Numbered from the stretch's first letter, positions 33,844-43,819 are shown. The stretch is 48,655 nucleotides of DNA from an uncultured Pelagibacteraceae bacterium (GCA_902589175.1 CACIRX010000001.1:250938-299592); one strand, 5' to 3'. Translations and numbers: made by a program. Notes: generated by a model from the letters alone, not told the origin.

Positions 33844-36800
33844 TTAAATAGCTTCTTCTCTTACAACTGACGAAGTATTGATCCTATTTCTATTTGAAAT
33901 CATTGATTTTAATTTTTCAGGCAATGCAAGTAGAGAAGGGGTTACAAATAATGTAGCTATTGTTGCAAAAGAAAGGCCAAAAACAATAGCCCATGCTAAA
34001 GGTTGCACAAAATAAGTTTCAGGACTTTTGTATGACATTTCTCTTTCAAAAACATCTACACTAATTTGCAATGCTGAAGGAAGCAACCCAAATACCGTGG
34101 TAATTGTCGTAAGAAATATGGGCCTTATTCTACTCTTTGCTGACTGAATGATTGCCTTCATTTTGTTTTCTTCATTCTTTCTAATTTTTCTATAACTATC
34201 GATTAGAATAATATTGTTATTTACAACAATACCTGTGCAAGCAACTATGCCAAGGCCCGTCATAACGCCACTAAATGGCATTTGTAAGACAATAAGTCCT
34301 ACAAATATCCCAGTTGTTGATAACGCAATTGAAAATAAAATTAAAAATGTGTGATAAAAATTATTAAATAGCGAAATTAATATTATAAACATTAGTAATA
34401 ATGCAATGCTAAAAGCTGAAATTACAAAGATAAGTGACCCTCTAGAGTCTTCTGCTTCTCCCACAAGTTTAACATTTACTTCAATTGGTAGATTAGCTAT
34501 TTTGAGCCAGTTTTTTATAGTTTCAATATGTTCGGCAGTATTAAAACCTGAGCTAGTATTTGCATCAACCATCAAAACTCTTTCAGCATTTTTCTTACCA
34601 ATTGAAAAAATTTTATTTTTAGGCTTTTGACTTACAAATTCAGATACCGGCAGCTGACCTCTACTGGTATTGATATAAATATTTTCAACTTGATCAAGAG
34701 TTCTCAAGTCATCTGGTAAAAAAAGTTTAATATCTAATTCTTTGTCACTGTCTGTTGGTCTTATTGTTCCTATCTTAGTTCCTGTTGTTGCTAAATTTAT
34801 AATAGAGCCTATGGATTGGATAGATACATCATATTTTCCTGTTTTGCTTCTATCTATTTCATATAACCACTCAATACCTGTAACTGGATATTTTATTTCG
34901 GCATCTTCAATTCCGGGTATATTCTGAAGTTTGTCTCTAACAATAATTGCAGCTTGATTAATTAGTCTTTTATCTTCTGCTGTGACTTCGATTTCTATGT
35001 CTTTAGGTCCTACGATGGAAGAGCTATACGTATTTCCTTTTATTCTCGCTTCATATCCATTTAGTTTGTTCAATTCCTTTTGAATATTTGGTAATACAAT
35101 ATCACTATCCGGTCTTTGGTCAGGAGGAAGCAATTCTAACCAAATTCTTCCAATAATATCTGTAGGAGAGTCATCAAATAACCAAATCCTATTTCTATTC
35201 ATTGTATTTGCTACATAGTTTTTAACGTATGGATTTGCATCTATCACTTCGCTAACTTCTTTTATATAATCTCCGGTTTCATTGGGAGAAAGATTGCCCC
35301 TGGCCATTACTTCCACTCTGGCTGTTGTAGCTTTATCGTTAGGAAAAAAAATAACACCACTATTAAATTTGCTGTAAAGCAAAATTACACTTGTAAAAGT
35401 AAGTAAAGTTAGAAATAAAACCAATATTGGCCTCTGAATTGCTTGAGCTAGAGTGTTTTCATATATTTCAATAAATTTATTATCTCTTCTTTTATTTTCC
35501 TCTTTCATTTGAGCTGTTTTGCGCTCAATCATGGATCCTACCGCGGGTAGGAATATCAATGTGACTACTAGCGAGGTGGATAAAACAACAATTACTGTAA
35601 GAGGGATTACTCTTAACCATTGTCCCAATGTATCTGGCCAAAATAGGAGAGGAAAAAATGCCGCAATCGTCGTTAACGCCGAAGCAATAATTGGCCAGAA
35701 CATATTATATGAAGAGTTTATGTATGAGTCCCTTCTTCGAATACCCCGTTCTTGTTCTGCTCTAGCGTATTCAGTTATAACGATGGGGCCATCAACTAGT
35801 AACCCCACTGCCAATATCAGTCCAAAAACAGTCATTAAGTTGTATGTCATTCCCATCGAGTCCAGTATCAATATTGAAAACAGATAAGTGGTCGGAATTG
35901 ATAAGCCTACAATTAATCCACTTCTTATTCCTAAGGCAGCAATCACAATGATCATTACAAGTATTACTGCCGTGATTACTGTATTTTCAGATGACTCAAT
36001 TCTTTTCTCTATTTCAGTAGACTCATCATCTACAATAACAGCCTTAATAAGAGGATGAAACTTTCCTTCGTTTTCAGCTAATACTTTTTTTACATGAATG
36101 TAAGTGTCTAAAATATTAGTACCTGACTTCCTAGATACCTCTAAACTTAAAGCGGCATTTCCATTTACTATGACTGTATTCTTTTTCTTATCGTAAGCTC
36201 TCTTGATGTCTGCAACATCGGATAAGGTTAATGCAAAATTATTTTTAGCATTTAGTGGAAGATTGCTAATTTCCCTATAATTTTCATAAAGACCAGGAAT
36301 TTTTACTGAAAAATCTGCATTTTGATCGGATAATACGCCTGCTGGAATTATATTATTATATGCTTTAAGAGCATAATAAACATCAGATATATTTAAGCCA
36401 TACTTTTGCAACAATGATGGATTGAGAGTTATTTTTATTATTTCCTCGCGCTCGCCCTTAATTTCAACCTCTGTTACATTGTCAATTAATTCCAACGCAT
36501 CTTTATATGAGTTTGCTGCATTTTGTAAGACCTCATAAGGCACATTACCAGATAATCCAATATAGATTCTCGAAAACATAGATGAGTCATATTCTTTTAC
36601 TTCTATAATCTCCATTTCACGTGGAAGTATATCACTAGCATCTGTAATAGTATTCCTCACAAGCTTTGCAAGGTTTTCGTTTTCAGTATCTAAATTAAAA
36701 GCAACCATGAATGAAGCTATGTTATCTTTAGAAATTGAAATTATTTCTTTGATATCTTTTAAAGTCATTAACTTACGCTCTAAAGGCTCTGTTATTAATT

Positions 36801-36987
36801 TTTCAATTTCATCAGAAGACATGCCGTCATATTTAATTATCACTGCAACAGTTTTTAAATCTATTTCAGGCATTTCTTCTTTAGGAAAGGTTGCGTATGA
36901 GATTGTTCCTAAAAGAATAATCATTAATAGAACGGTAGAGATCGTCTTTTTTCTGAGTAGTATGGTTGATAATATATTTCTTAACAT
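33844..36987 (-). CDS. RND efflux transporter permease (second of tandem pair)
   Basis: 1047 residues, standard for AcrB/MdtB-like pumps: twelve membrane segments in two halves, each with a large periplasmic porter/docking domain. It extrudes toxic compounds using the proton gradient with the HlyD adaptor and TolC-like channel encoded upstream. By eye, the usual AspAsp pair of membrane helix 4 reads VDGPIVITEY (second Asp replaced by Gly). The Lys of helix 10 reads as Asn in GIVVNNNIILID. It begins three bases after the other RND gene. Substrates are unknown. Confidence 0.93.
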   Translation of the reverse strand: MLRNILSTILLRKKTISTVLLMIILLGTISYATFPKEEMPEIDLKTVAVIIKYDGMSSDEIEKLITEPLERKLMTLKDIKEIISISKDNIASFMVAFNLDTENENLAKLVRNTITDASDILPREMEIIEVKEYDSSMFSRIYIGLSGNVPYEVLQNAANSYKDALELIDNVTEVEIKGEREEIIKITLNPSLLQKYGLNISDVYYALKAYNNIIPAGVLSDQNADFSVKIPGLYENYREISNLPLNAKNNFALTLSDVADIKRAYDKKKNTVIVNGNAALSLEVSRKSGTNILDTYIHVKKVLAENEGKFHPLIKAVIVDDESTEIEKRIESSENTVITAVILVMIIVIAALGIRSGLIVGLSIPTTYLFSILILDSMGMTYNLMTVFGLILAVGLLVDGPIVITEYARAEQERGIRRRDSYINSSYNMFWPIIASALTTIAAFFPLLFWPDTLGQWLRVIPLTVIVVLSTSLVVTLIFLPAVGSMIERKTAQMKEENKRRDNKFIEIYENTLAQAIQRPILVLFLTLLTFTSVILLYSKFNSGVIFFPNDKATTARVEVMARGNLSPNETGDYIKEVSEVIDANPYVKNYVANTMNRNRIWLFDDSPTDIIGRIWLELLPPDQRPDSDIVLPNIQKELNKLNGYEARIKGNTYSSSIVGPKDIEIEVTAEDKRLINQAAIIVRDKLQNIPGIEDAEIKYPVTGIEWLYEIDRSKTGKYDVSIQSIGSIINLATTGTKIGTIRPTDSDKELDIKLFLPDDLRTLDQVENIYINTSRGQLPVSEFVSQKPKNKIFSIGKKNAERVLMVDANTSSGFNTAEHIETIKNWLKIANLPIEVNVKLVGEAEDSRGSLIFVISAFSIALLLMFIILISLFNNFYHTFLILFSIALSTTGIFVGLIVLQMPFSGVMTGLGIVACTGIVVNNNIILIDSYRKIRKNEENKMKAIIQSAKSRIRPIFLTTITTVFGLLPSALQISVDVFEREMSYKSPETYFVQPLAWAIVFGLSFATIATLFVTPSLLALPEKLKSMISNRNRINTSSVVREEAI

Positions 36988-36990
36988 AAG

Positions 36991-39900
36991 TTATGCATTA
37001 ACAATTTCAGGCTGCGCTTTCTTAAAATAAGATCTTATGTGTGAGGGAAGAATGAGTAGACAGGGTGTTACTATTAATGTTAGGAACGCCGAGAAAGATA
37101 ATCCATAAACAATGCATTGGGCAAGTGGTGTCCAAAAACCACTCACATTTGAGTCGTATTCAATTGTTCTTAATATAGGGTCAATACTATAGTTCATTGC
37201 AAGAGGAATTAGGCCAAGCATAGTTGTAATCGTTGTGAGGAAGATAGGCCTTAATCTTTGAGCACAAGCTTTTAATATGCTATTAAATAAATTGTCATTA
37301 TCTTTTTCTCTTACGAAATTAAATGCATCAATCAAAATAATGTTGTTGTTCACTACTATACCCGCTAAGGATACTACTCCTACACCATGCATTATTGCTG
37401 AAAAAGGCTGATTAAATACCAACAGCCCGAAGAAAACACCTGCCGTACTCATTATAACAGCAGTTAAGATTATGAAGCTTTGGTAAAAGCTATTGAACTG
37501 AGTGACCAATAATGCAGCCATTATAAGAATTGAAATAATGAATGCCTGCGTCACAAACTTCATTGACTCTGTTTGCTCTTCATTTTCACCTCCAAATGCA
37601 ATATCAATATATGAAGGATAATCTTGCTCATCTGCCCACTTTTGAATCTCACTAACCTTATCAGCCGCAATTACACCCTCCGCAACGTTTGCTTTAACGT
37701 ACATTGCATTACGTGTGTCATATCTTCTAATGTAGCTGACATTTTTTTTCGGTTTCTTTTCAACAAAATTACTAATTGGAATTTGTCCTGATCTCGTTTC
37801 AATCATTATGTTATCAAGTTGATCAATAGATCGTTCTTTGTCAGCATACCTGACAAAAATTTCAAGCTCGTCATCAACGTCATCAGGCCTGTATTTTCCA
37901 ATCATTATACCATTAGTTACCAAGCTGACAGCTTTTCCAATTGTAAATATATCAGCGCCGAATTGGGCAGCTTTTGGTTTATCAATTATAAGTTCCCAAT
38001 CAACTAAAGGCACCGGCAATGTATCCTCTACACTTACGAGTCCAATTACATTTTCATCTATATAATTTCTTACATCCTTAGTCACTTTCAGTATGCTTGA
38101 ACTGGATGGGCCTGTTATTCTTATTTCAACATCTTTTCCAATAGGTGGGCCTCCTGATTGTTCAGAAACTTCTATTTTAATTCCCTTAATATTATCAAAT
38201 TGATCTCTTAATTCAGAAATAATTTCATGACCATTTTTTCTTTGATTGCGATCAACAAATTCGAAATACGCAGTTGCAATTAAATCTTCAGAGCTTCCAC
38301 CTCCACCAGCAACCACATTGCTGAATTGTCCGGTTTGAAGAAAATAATTTTTAATGCCTGTATGTTCATTAACAATAATTTCAACATCGCTTGTGAGTTT
38401 ATTTATTTCATCGATTGAAAGATTTCCTCGAGCGTATATTTTTATTTGACCAAAATATGGATCACCGGTAGAGAAATATATCATTCCTTTTCCAAAGGAA
38501 AAAAAACCTGAAATAATTGTAAATAGAATAATAAAAACCGATAAAAGCGTTAGGATTGGTCTTTTTAATAGTTTATCAAGTATAGATACATAGACTCCTA
38601 TATAGCCACTGATATCTTTAAGATTAAAATTTTGATCTGACCCAAGTTTTTTAAAAGAATTTGCAGAAGCATTAGAGGGCTTCCCTAATACACTTCCAAT
38701 CACGGGTACGAACATTAAACTGAAAATAAGCGCAATAAATAAAACGACAAAAATCGTTACCGGCAGCATTCGCATAAACTGCCCACTAATGCCTGGCCAG
38801 AAAAAAAGTGGTATGAAAACAGCAAGAGTTGTTGCCGCAGACGCTACAATCGGCCAGAACATTCTTTTCGCAGAGTAAATATAGGCTTTTTGTCGATCAA
38901 AGCCCTCAAGCATCTTTCTATCTGCGAGTTCAACAACAACAAGTGAGCCGTCAATTAACATCCCAAGAGCGACTAAGATTCCGAAAATAACCATAAAATT
39001 ATAGTCATAACCAAGAACATATAAAACAAATAAAGCAATTAGTATTGATACCGGAATTCCAGAACCAACAATTAAAGAGGATCTAATTCCTAAGGCAAGC
39101 ATAGTTACAATAATCACAAATATTGTAGCGAGTAAAATATTACCTTGTAATGAATTTACGTTATCTTCCATAATTTCTCTGGAATCCATAACGTAAGTAA
39201 AGTTTACATCGCTCGGTACTTTAGATTTAAAGCTTTGAACAACTTCATCAACTTCGTTAATAGTATCAATGACATTTCGTCCTCTACCTTTTTTTATTAA
39301 AAGGGAAATTCCTGGTTCTCCATTCACTTTAGTGTAACTTGCTCGGTCTTTAAAATTTCTTTTGATAGTTGAGATGTCAGCCAAATTTACAGTACTGTTA
39401 TTAGTTGATCGAATGGGTAACTCATATACATCTCTTGCTGTTTCAAATAATCCAGGTACATTTACAGCAAATTGACCTTGTCCAGTTTGTATTTCACCAG
39501 CAGTTACAACTTGGTTGTTATTAGATACTGAGGTAATAATTTCAGCAAAAGAAATATTATAGTTCTCCATCTGTGATCTATTAAGTGTAGCCTCTAATTG
39601 CTCTTCCCTTGCACCTAATAGCTCAGCCTCAAAAATAGAAGGAATAAGTTCAATTTCTTTTTTTATTTCTTGAGCAAGGTTAAGTAAATATCTTTCAGAT
39701 GCAGTTGGCGAGTCAATTGACACTATTACAGTAGGCTGATCTTCAAATGATACTTCACTTACAACAGGTTCTTTGGCATCATCAGGAAATTTTACCTTAG
39801 CATCATTAATAGCATCTCTTACTTTATCCAGTGATTTTTTCATTGTTTCAGCTGCTTCAAATTGAATTACAGCTGCTGCGTAGTTTTCAAATGCAAAACC

Positions 39901-40137
39901 TTGAAGCTTATCAATTCCTTCAATAGCTCTTATTTCTTCCTCTATTGGTTTTAAAAGAAGCCTCTCTGAGTCTTGAGGTGATATTCCAGTTAGCCCAACT
40001 CCTACATAAACTACCGGTACAACAATCTCAGGTTCGTTCTCAATTGGAATGTTAACTCTGCCAAATATTCCTGCGAATATTAGCACTATAAGTAGGGCTA
40101 TAGCCGTCCGTTTCCTATCTACTAAGAATTCTATCAT
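36991..40137 (-). CDS. RND efflux transporter permease (first of tandem pair)
   Basis: 1048 residues, the same architecture as the downstream RND protein but clearly diverged. The pair may form a mixed trimer, as MdtB and MdtC do, or two alternative pumps. Helix 4 reads LIDGSLVVVEL, again a single Asp followed by Gly. Helix 10 reads AGIVVNNNIILIDAF. A cytoplasmic insert follows IGSVLGKPSN (about residues 485-515). It starts five bases after the adaptor gene, so adaptor and pump are cotranscribed. Confidence 0.93.
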   Translation of the reverse strand: MIEFLVDRKRTAIALLIVLIFAGIFGRVNIPIENEPEIVVPVVYVGVGLTGISPQDSERLLLKPIEEEIRAIEGIDKLQGFAFENYAAAVIQFEAAETMKKSLDKVRDAINDAKVKFPDDAKEPVVSEVSFEDQPTVIVSIDSPTASERYLLNLAQEIKKEIELIPSIFEAELLGAREEQLEATLNRSQMENYNISFAEIITSVSNNNQVVTAGEIQTGQGQFAVNVPGLFETARDVYELPIRSTNNSTVNLADISTIKRNFKDRASYTKVNGEPGISLLIKKGRGRNVIDTINEVDEVVQSFKSKVPSDVNFTYVMDSREIMEDNVNSLQGNILLATIFVIIVTMLALGIRSSLIVGSGIPVSILIALFVLYVLGYDYNFMVIFGILVALGMLIDGSLVVVELADRKMLEGFDRQKAYIYSAKRMFWPIVASAATTLAVFIPLFFWPGISGQFMRMLPVTIFVVLFIALIFSLMFVPVIGSVLGKPSNASANSFKKLGSDQNFNLKDISGYIGVYVSILDKLLKRPILTLLSVFIILFTIISGFFSFGKGMIYFSTGDPYFGQIKIYARGNLSIDEINKLTSDVEIIVNEHTGIKNYFLQTGQFSNVVAGGGGSSEDLIATAYFEFVDRNQRKNGHEIISELRDQFDNIKGIKIEVSEQSGGPPIGKDVEIRITGPSSSSILKVTKDVRNYIDENVIGLVSVEDTLPVPLVDWELIIDKPKAAQFGADIFTIGKAVSLVTNGIMIGKYRPDDVDDELEIFVRYADKERSIDQLDNIMIETRSGQIPISNFVEKKPKKNVSYIRRYDTRNAMYVKANVAEGVIAADKVSEIQKWADEQDYPSYIDIAFGGENEEQTESMKFVTQAFIISILIMAALLVTQFNSFYQSFIILTAVIMSTAGVFFGLLVFNQPFSAIMHGVGVVSLAGIVVNNNIILIDAFNFVREKDNDNLFNSILKACAQRLRPIFLTTITTMLGLIPLAMNYSIDPILRTIEYDSNVSGFWTPLAQCIVYGLSFSAFLTLIVTPCLLILPSHIRSYFKKAQPEIVNA

Positions 40138-40142
40138 TAAAT

Positions 40143-41207
40143 TTATTTAACAATCTCAGCATTTACTATCTGACCATTAATCACATACTCTTGACCAACG
40201 GTTATCACAGTAGCTTTTTCAGGTAATCCTGTTACCCAAAGACCATCCACTGTATCCTCTACAATTTGAATGTTTGAGAACTTTACCTTTTTATCAATTA
40301 ACACTTTCACTCCCAATTCACCTTCATCATTAAGTGATATAAGATAAGATGGAATAAGGTGAGCTAAAACCTCTCTTAATGGAACCAACATATCAGCTGA
40401 AAGTCCTTCTCGAATACTTCCGTCCTTATTACTAACTGTTGCCTCAATTTTATAAGTTCGTGTACTTGGATTGGCGCTTTTACTTATATAGCTTATTGAT
40501 CCTTGAAGAGATGTTGCGTCAATAAGATTGATATCGACTTTCTGACCAAGTTTTATTTGATCAACATTTTTTTCTGTCACTTCGCCAGTAACTACCATTG
40601 GGTTTAGTCTCATTATTTTTGCACACGGGGAAGCTGGAGTAATTAAGTCTCCAATTTCTAGATAGACATCTTCAATAAAACCATTAAATGGAGCTCTTAT
40701 TAAAATATTATCAAGTTCATTCATTGCCATTTCTACTCTAGCAATAGAAGCCTTTAGTGCGGCATCTGCTGTGGCTACAGCATTTTCTGATCTATAACCT
40801 TCATCAGCGAGTGTTTTAATTGCATCATACTGAAGCTGAGCTTTATTTTTAGAAGCTTCAGCCTCATTCAATGCAGCTGTTCTATTTTCATCATCAAGTT
40901 TGCAGATAACTTCATCTTTTTTAACGAACGATCCCTTATTAATTGTTTCTATAATCGTAGAAGTAGTCTTAGGCTTTAACATTACAATTTTATCTGCTTC
41001 AGTTCTTCCTCGAATAGTTAAAAAATATGTTTTTTTCTGTGAAGAAAATTCTTGCGCCCTTACAGATATTATTTCCTCGCTTGTAACTAATTCAGAAACA
41101 TTACTTTCGGCCTCATCACCTCCAATTAGACCGGAGAAGATCCAAAGAATGACGACGATAAAAATAACAAAAGCAGAAATATAATTTATTGGTATTTTTT
41201 TGAACAT
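40143..41207 (-). CDS. RND efflux periplasmic adaptor (HlyD/MFP family)
   Basis: 354 residues. An N-terminal membrane anchor at about 8-28 is followed by a lipoyl/barrel-sandwich half (VMLKPKTTSTIIETINKGSFVKKDEVICKLDD). An alpha-helical hairpin at about 105-150 comes next, then the second lipoyl half (ILIRAPFNGFIEDVYLEIGDLI) and a beta-barrel domain. It bridges the inner-membrane RND pump and the TolC channel. The gene lies between padR and the pump genes with one- and five-base gaps. Confidence 0.93.
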   Translation of the reverse strand: MFKKIPINYISAFVIFIVVILWIFSGLIGGDEAESNVSELVTSEEIISVRAQEFSSQKKTYFLTIRGRTEADKIVMLKPKTTSTIIETINKGSFVKKDEVICKLDDENRTAALNEAEASKNKAQLQYDAIKTLADEGYRSENAVATADAALKASIARVEMAMNELDNILIRAPFNGFIEDVYLEIGDLITPASPCAKIMRLNPMVVTGEVTEKNVDQIKLGQKVDINLIDATSLQGSISYISKSANPSTRTYKIEATVSNKDGSIREGLSADMLVPLREVLAHLIPSYLISLNDEGELGVKVLIDKKVKFSNIQIVEDTVDGLWVTGLPEKATVITVGQEYVINGQIVNAEIVK

Positions 41208-41208
41208 T

Positions 41209-41757
41209 TTAATTTAACTTTCCTCTATTTTTTTCCATATAGTTTAATCCTGTTTCAATTAATGCAGATGCCAAACCTCTAATAAACGATACTGATTTCT
41301 CATTTCTTATTGCATCTAAATTTCCTGGTACAGGGCCATCGTATTTAAATTGTTCAAGTTTTTGTCTCAAATACAAAACTCGCTCATTTAAAACAGTATT
41401 CATAGTTTCTTTTGGTAAATATTTTGAAAACAATAAGAGTAAAAAAAATTCAGACTTAATTTGGTCTCCGAAATTTCCTGAACGAATATAAGAAGATGCA
41501 TCACTTAGTAAATTATCTTTCATTAATTCCATTCCTTTTTTAGTTATTGTGTAAACTTTTTTATCAGGTTTTTTGCTTTGAGAATGTTGTTTGCACGACA
41601 CATATTTATCGGCTTGTAGGTTATTTAGAGTTGGATAGATTGTTCCAAAGCTTAAACTGTAAAAATCTGATAATGGACCTTCAAACATTTGTTTAATTTC
41701 ATAACCAGATCTTGGCCCAAGCGATAGAAGTCCTAAACAAAGCGTTTCTTTTTGCAT
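41209..41757 (-). CDS. PadR-family transcriptional regulator
   Basis: 182 residues. The N-terminal winged helix shows the PadR signature (LCLGLLSLGPRSGYEIKQMF, then FGTIYPTLNNLQADKYV, then VYTITKKGMELM). The C-terminal half at about 95-175 is helical and suits dimerisation (Vir_Act_alpha_C type). PadR proteins usually repress efflux or detoxification genes and are released by the ligand. Here the gene sits inside the pump operon, one base from tolC and one from the adaptor, so it is likely autoregulated. Two matching palindromes in the tolC promoter are its probable binding sites. Confidence 0.92.
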   Translation of the reverse strand: MQKETLCLGLLSLGPRSGYEIKQMFEGPLSDFYSLSFGTIYPTLNNLQADKYVSCKQHSQSKKPDKKVYTITKKGMELMKDNLLSDASSYIRSGNFGDQIKSEFFLLLLFSKYLPKETMNTVLNERVLYLRQKLEQFKYDGPVPGNLDAIRNEKSVSFIRGLASALIETGLNYMEKNRGKLN

Positions 41758-41758
41758 A

Positions 41759-43045
41759 TCAATTTATTCCCAGTGATGACAAATTTAGAATACCTGACAT
41801 ATACATAACTTGAGCTTTTGTGATTTCACGGTCTTTTTGTTCTTGGAAGTACTTGATTTCTGAATTAAGCAGACTTTGTCTCGCTGTTAGTACATCAAGG
41901 ACGCTTCTTTCTCCCACTTCCTCTTCTATAACAGTACCTTCATATGCAGTTTTATTAGCTAAAAAATTCAATTTAGCCGCTTCAACTGTTTCGTCAGTAA
42001 TAAGATAGTTTTCCCAAATGTTCTCTGCCAGTGAAAGCGTTTCGTTTGTAGTTTTTTGTATAAGAATTATTTGACTGTTTTTTTGTTTTTTTGCTTTTCT
42101 TATATTAGACAGAGATTTTCCTGAATTAAAAATTGGCCATGTGACTGTTGCTTGCAATTCTTCATTTGTGAGTTCATCTATAGTTGTAGAATACTCTTCA
42201 AGCTCTGTTTTTGAAGCCGTTACATTAATTTGTGGGTACAGGGCTGATCTAGCTACCCCAATATTTGCGTTGTAAACATCAAGCGTGGAGTTCACAATCC
42301 TTATTGTAAAATTATTTGAAATAACTAATTCTCTATACTTTTCATATGTATCAGGGATTTCTGAACGAATTTCAGAAAACGTTAAATTGTTTGGTTTAGT
42401 TCCAATTAAATTATAAAAGGAATTCATTGCATTTTTTAAATTTATTTTTGCATCGAGTAGATTAATTTTTGAATTATTAAGAAAAGCATCAGACTGTGCA
42501 ACATCAGTCTTAGAAGCTAATCCAACCTCAAACTCCTTGCTTGTTGCATTAAATCTCTCGCTCACCGAATTAAAGTTATCCTTATTTGATTGAACTATCT
42601 TTTGCGCAAGCAATACATTGTAGTAGGCGTCTATTGTTTCTAAGATTATGTCTTGCGTGACTTTAGATTGAGTAAGATTTTGAATACGCAATTGTTCCTT
42701 TGTGGAAAGTGAACTATAAAATCGACTAAAGCCACTAAATACATTTTGTGAAAGAACAATAGATTTACTGCTAGGGGATAACTCGTAACCATTTGTAGTA
42801 CTTCCAGACTGACTCTTAATGTCGGAGTAATCATTTTCAGACATACTGCCACTTAGAGTTATCGTTGGAAAGTAGTCTGTTGTTGATTGAAGATAATCTT
42901 CTTCAGCCATATCAACATTTATAGCTTCAATCTTGAGTGATAAATTATTTGATAGTGAGTCATTGACCGCTTCCTTGAGACTCAAGGCCTTAACGGAAAC
43001 ATTTAACAATAAGAAAACCAGTACAATGTGTATTATGTATTTCAT
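41759..43045 (-). CDS. TolC-family outer membrane efflux channel
   Basis: 428 residues with a signal peptide to about residue 20 (NVSVKALS). Two tandem outer-membrane-efflux repeats each give a long helical stretch and a beta segment (about 25-215 and 225-425). The protein trimerises into a channel spanning the outer membrane and periplasm. It is the first gene of the operon, preceded by AAAGGA five bases before the ATG and by the palindromic promoter region. Confidence 0.92.
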   Translation of the reverse strand: MKYIIHIVLVFLLLNVSVKALSLKEAVNDSLSNNLSLKIEAINVDMAEEDYLQSTTDYFPTITLSGSMSENDYSDIKSQSGSTTNGYELSPSSKSIVLSQNVFSGFSRFYSSLSTKEQLRIQNLTQSKVTQDIILETIDAYYNVLLAQKIVQSNKDNFNSVSERFNATSKEFEVGLASKTDVAQSDAFLNNSKINLLDAKINLKNAMNSFYNLIGTKPNNLTFSEIRSEIPDTYEKYRELVISNNFTIRIVNSTLDVYNANIGVARSALYPQINVTASKTELEEYSTTIDELTNEELQATVTWPIFNSGKSLSNIRKAKKQKNSQIILIQKTTNETLSLAENIWENYLITDETVEAAKLNFLANKTAYEGTVIEEEVGERSVLDVLTARQSLLNSEIKYFQEQKDREITKAQVMYMSGILNLSSLGIN

Positions 43046-43067
43046 CTAAATCCTTTAAAAAAGAGCG

Positions 43068-43092
43068 TATATATATCAGAATGATATATATA
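43068..43092. promoter_or_regulatory. Palindromic operator 1, probable PadR site
   Basis: TATATATATC (43068-43077) and GATATATATA (43083-43092) form a perfect 10-base inverted repeat with a five-base AGAAT spacer. It overlaps the -10 and spacer of the proposed tolC promoter, the position expected for a repressor site. Confidence 0.65.
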
Positions 43093-43097
43093 ATCAA
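43068..43097 (-). promoter_or_regulatory. Candidate promoter of the tolC-padR-hlyD-RND operon
   Basis: On the minus strand, TTGATT (43097-43092) is followed after 16 bases by TATATA (43075-43070), or after 18 bases by TATATA at 43073-43068. It drives toward tolC 23-25 bases downstream. Operator 1 covers it almost entirely. Confidence 0.5.
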
Positions 43098-43100
43098 TAC

Positions 43101-43119
43101 CTATATCATTTTGATATAG
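43101..43119. promoter_or_regulatory. Palindromic operator 2, probable PadR site
   Basis: CTATATC (43101-43107) and GATATAG (43113-43119) form a perfect 7-base inverted repeat with a five-base spacer. Its core TATATC-N5-GATATA equals that of operator 1. The two centres (43080 and 43110) are 30 bases apart, about three helical turns, so two dimers could bind the same face. Confidence 0.65.
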
Positions 43120-43183
43120 TTTAAATCTTTAAGTTATCAAATAGGTTTTTTTCAGCTATAAATGATTGAAAAATAACAATTTT

Positions 43184-43819
43184 ATGAAAATCAAGAATAA
43201 GTCCTTTTCAGATAAGAGTAAAAAATGGCTCAAAAGGCATCTAGAAGATGAGTATGTAATCAAGTCCTCTAAAGATAATTTTAGATCTCGAGCGGCCTAT
43301 AAATTAATTGAAATTATTGAGAAATATAGACTTCTTGATGGCTCAGAAAAAGCTTTAGACATTGGATCTGCCCCTGGCAGTTGGAGCGAGGTACTAAAAT
43401 CTCGTGGCAAAAATCTTAAAAAGATAGTGGCTTTAGATCTATTGGATATGAACCCCATAAGGAATGTGGATGTATATAAAGTCGATTTCTTGTCTGATAA
43501 ATGCTCAAAAATATTAGCCAAATATGACAAATTTGATCTTATAGTGTCCGATATATCGCCAAATTTATCTGGTAATAGATCATCAGATTTTTTGCTTTCG
43601 CTTGAATTATTAGAGAATGTAGTTGATTTTGCCCTAAAAGAATTGAAACCAGGCGGAAACATGGTTTCAAAATATTTTAGATCAGGTGATATTTCAGAAG
43701 TTATATTAACTTGTAAAAAACATTTTAAAAAAGTAACTTCCTTCAAGCCTAAGTCAAGCCGCAAAGAATCGAGTGAGATATACTTGATTTGTCTTGAAAA
43801 AAAGTCACCTATTGATTGA
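43184..43819 (+). CDS. rlmE: 23S rRNA 2'-O-ribose U2552 methyltransferase RlmE (FtsJ)
   Basis: About 211 residues. The SAM site is ALDIGSAPGSWSEVL. The K-D-K-E catalytic set is recognisable in RSRAAYKL, SDISPNLSGN, GGNMVSKYF and SSEIYLICL. It methylates U2552 in the 50S A-site loop late in ribosome assembly. I chose ATG at 43184. A TTG start 18 bases upstream is in frame but adds only a polar leader. The gene is divergent from the efflux operon. Confidence 0.95.
   Translation: MKIKNKSFSDKSKKWLKRHLEDEYVIKSSKDNFRSRAAYKLIEIIEKYRLLDGSEKALDIGSAPGSWSEVLKSRGKNLKKIVALDLLDMNPIRNVDVYKVDFLSDKCSKILAKYDKFDLIVSDISPNLSGNRSSDFLLSLELLENVVDFALKELKPGGNMVSKYFRSGDISEVILTCKKHFKKVTSFKPKSSRKESSEIYLICLEKKSPID

Noticed and set aside
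43297..43764. 155-codon open frame opposite rlmE
   Set aside because: It is the antisense of a well-conserved methyltransferase with no recognisable domain, so a shadow frame.
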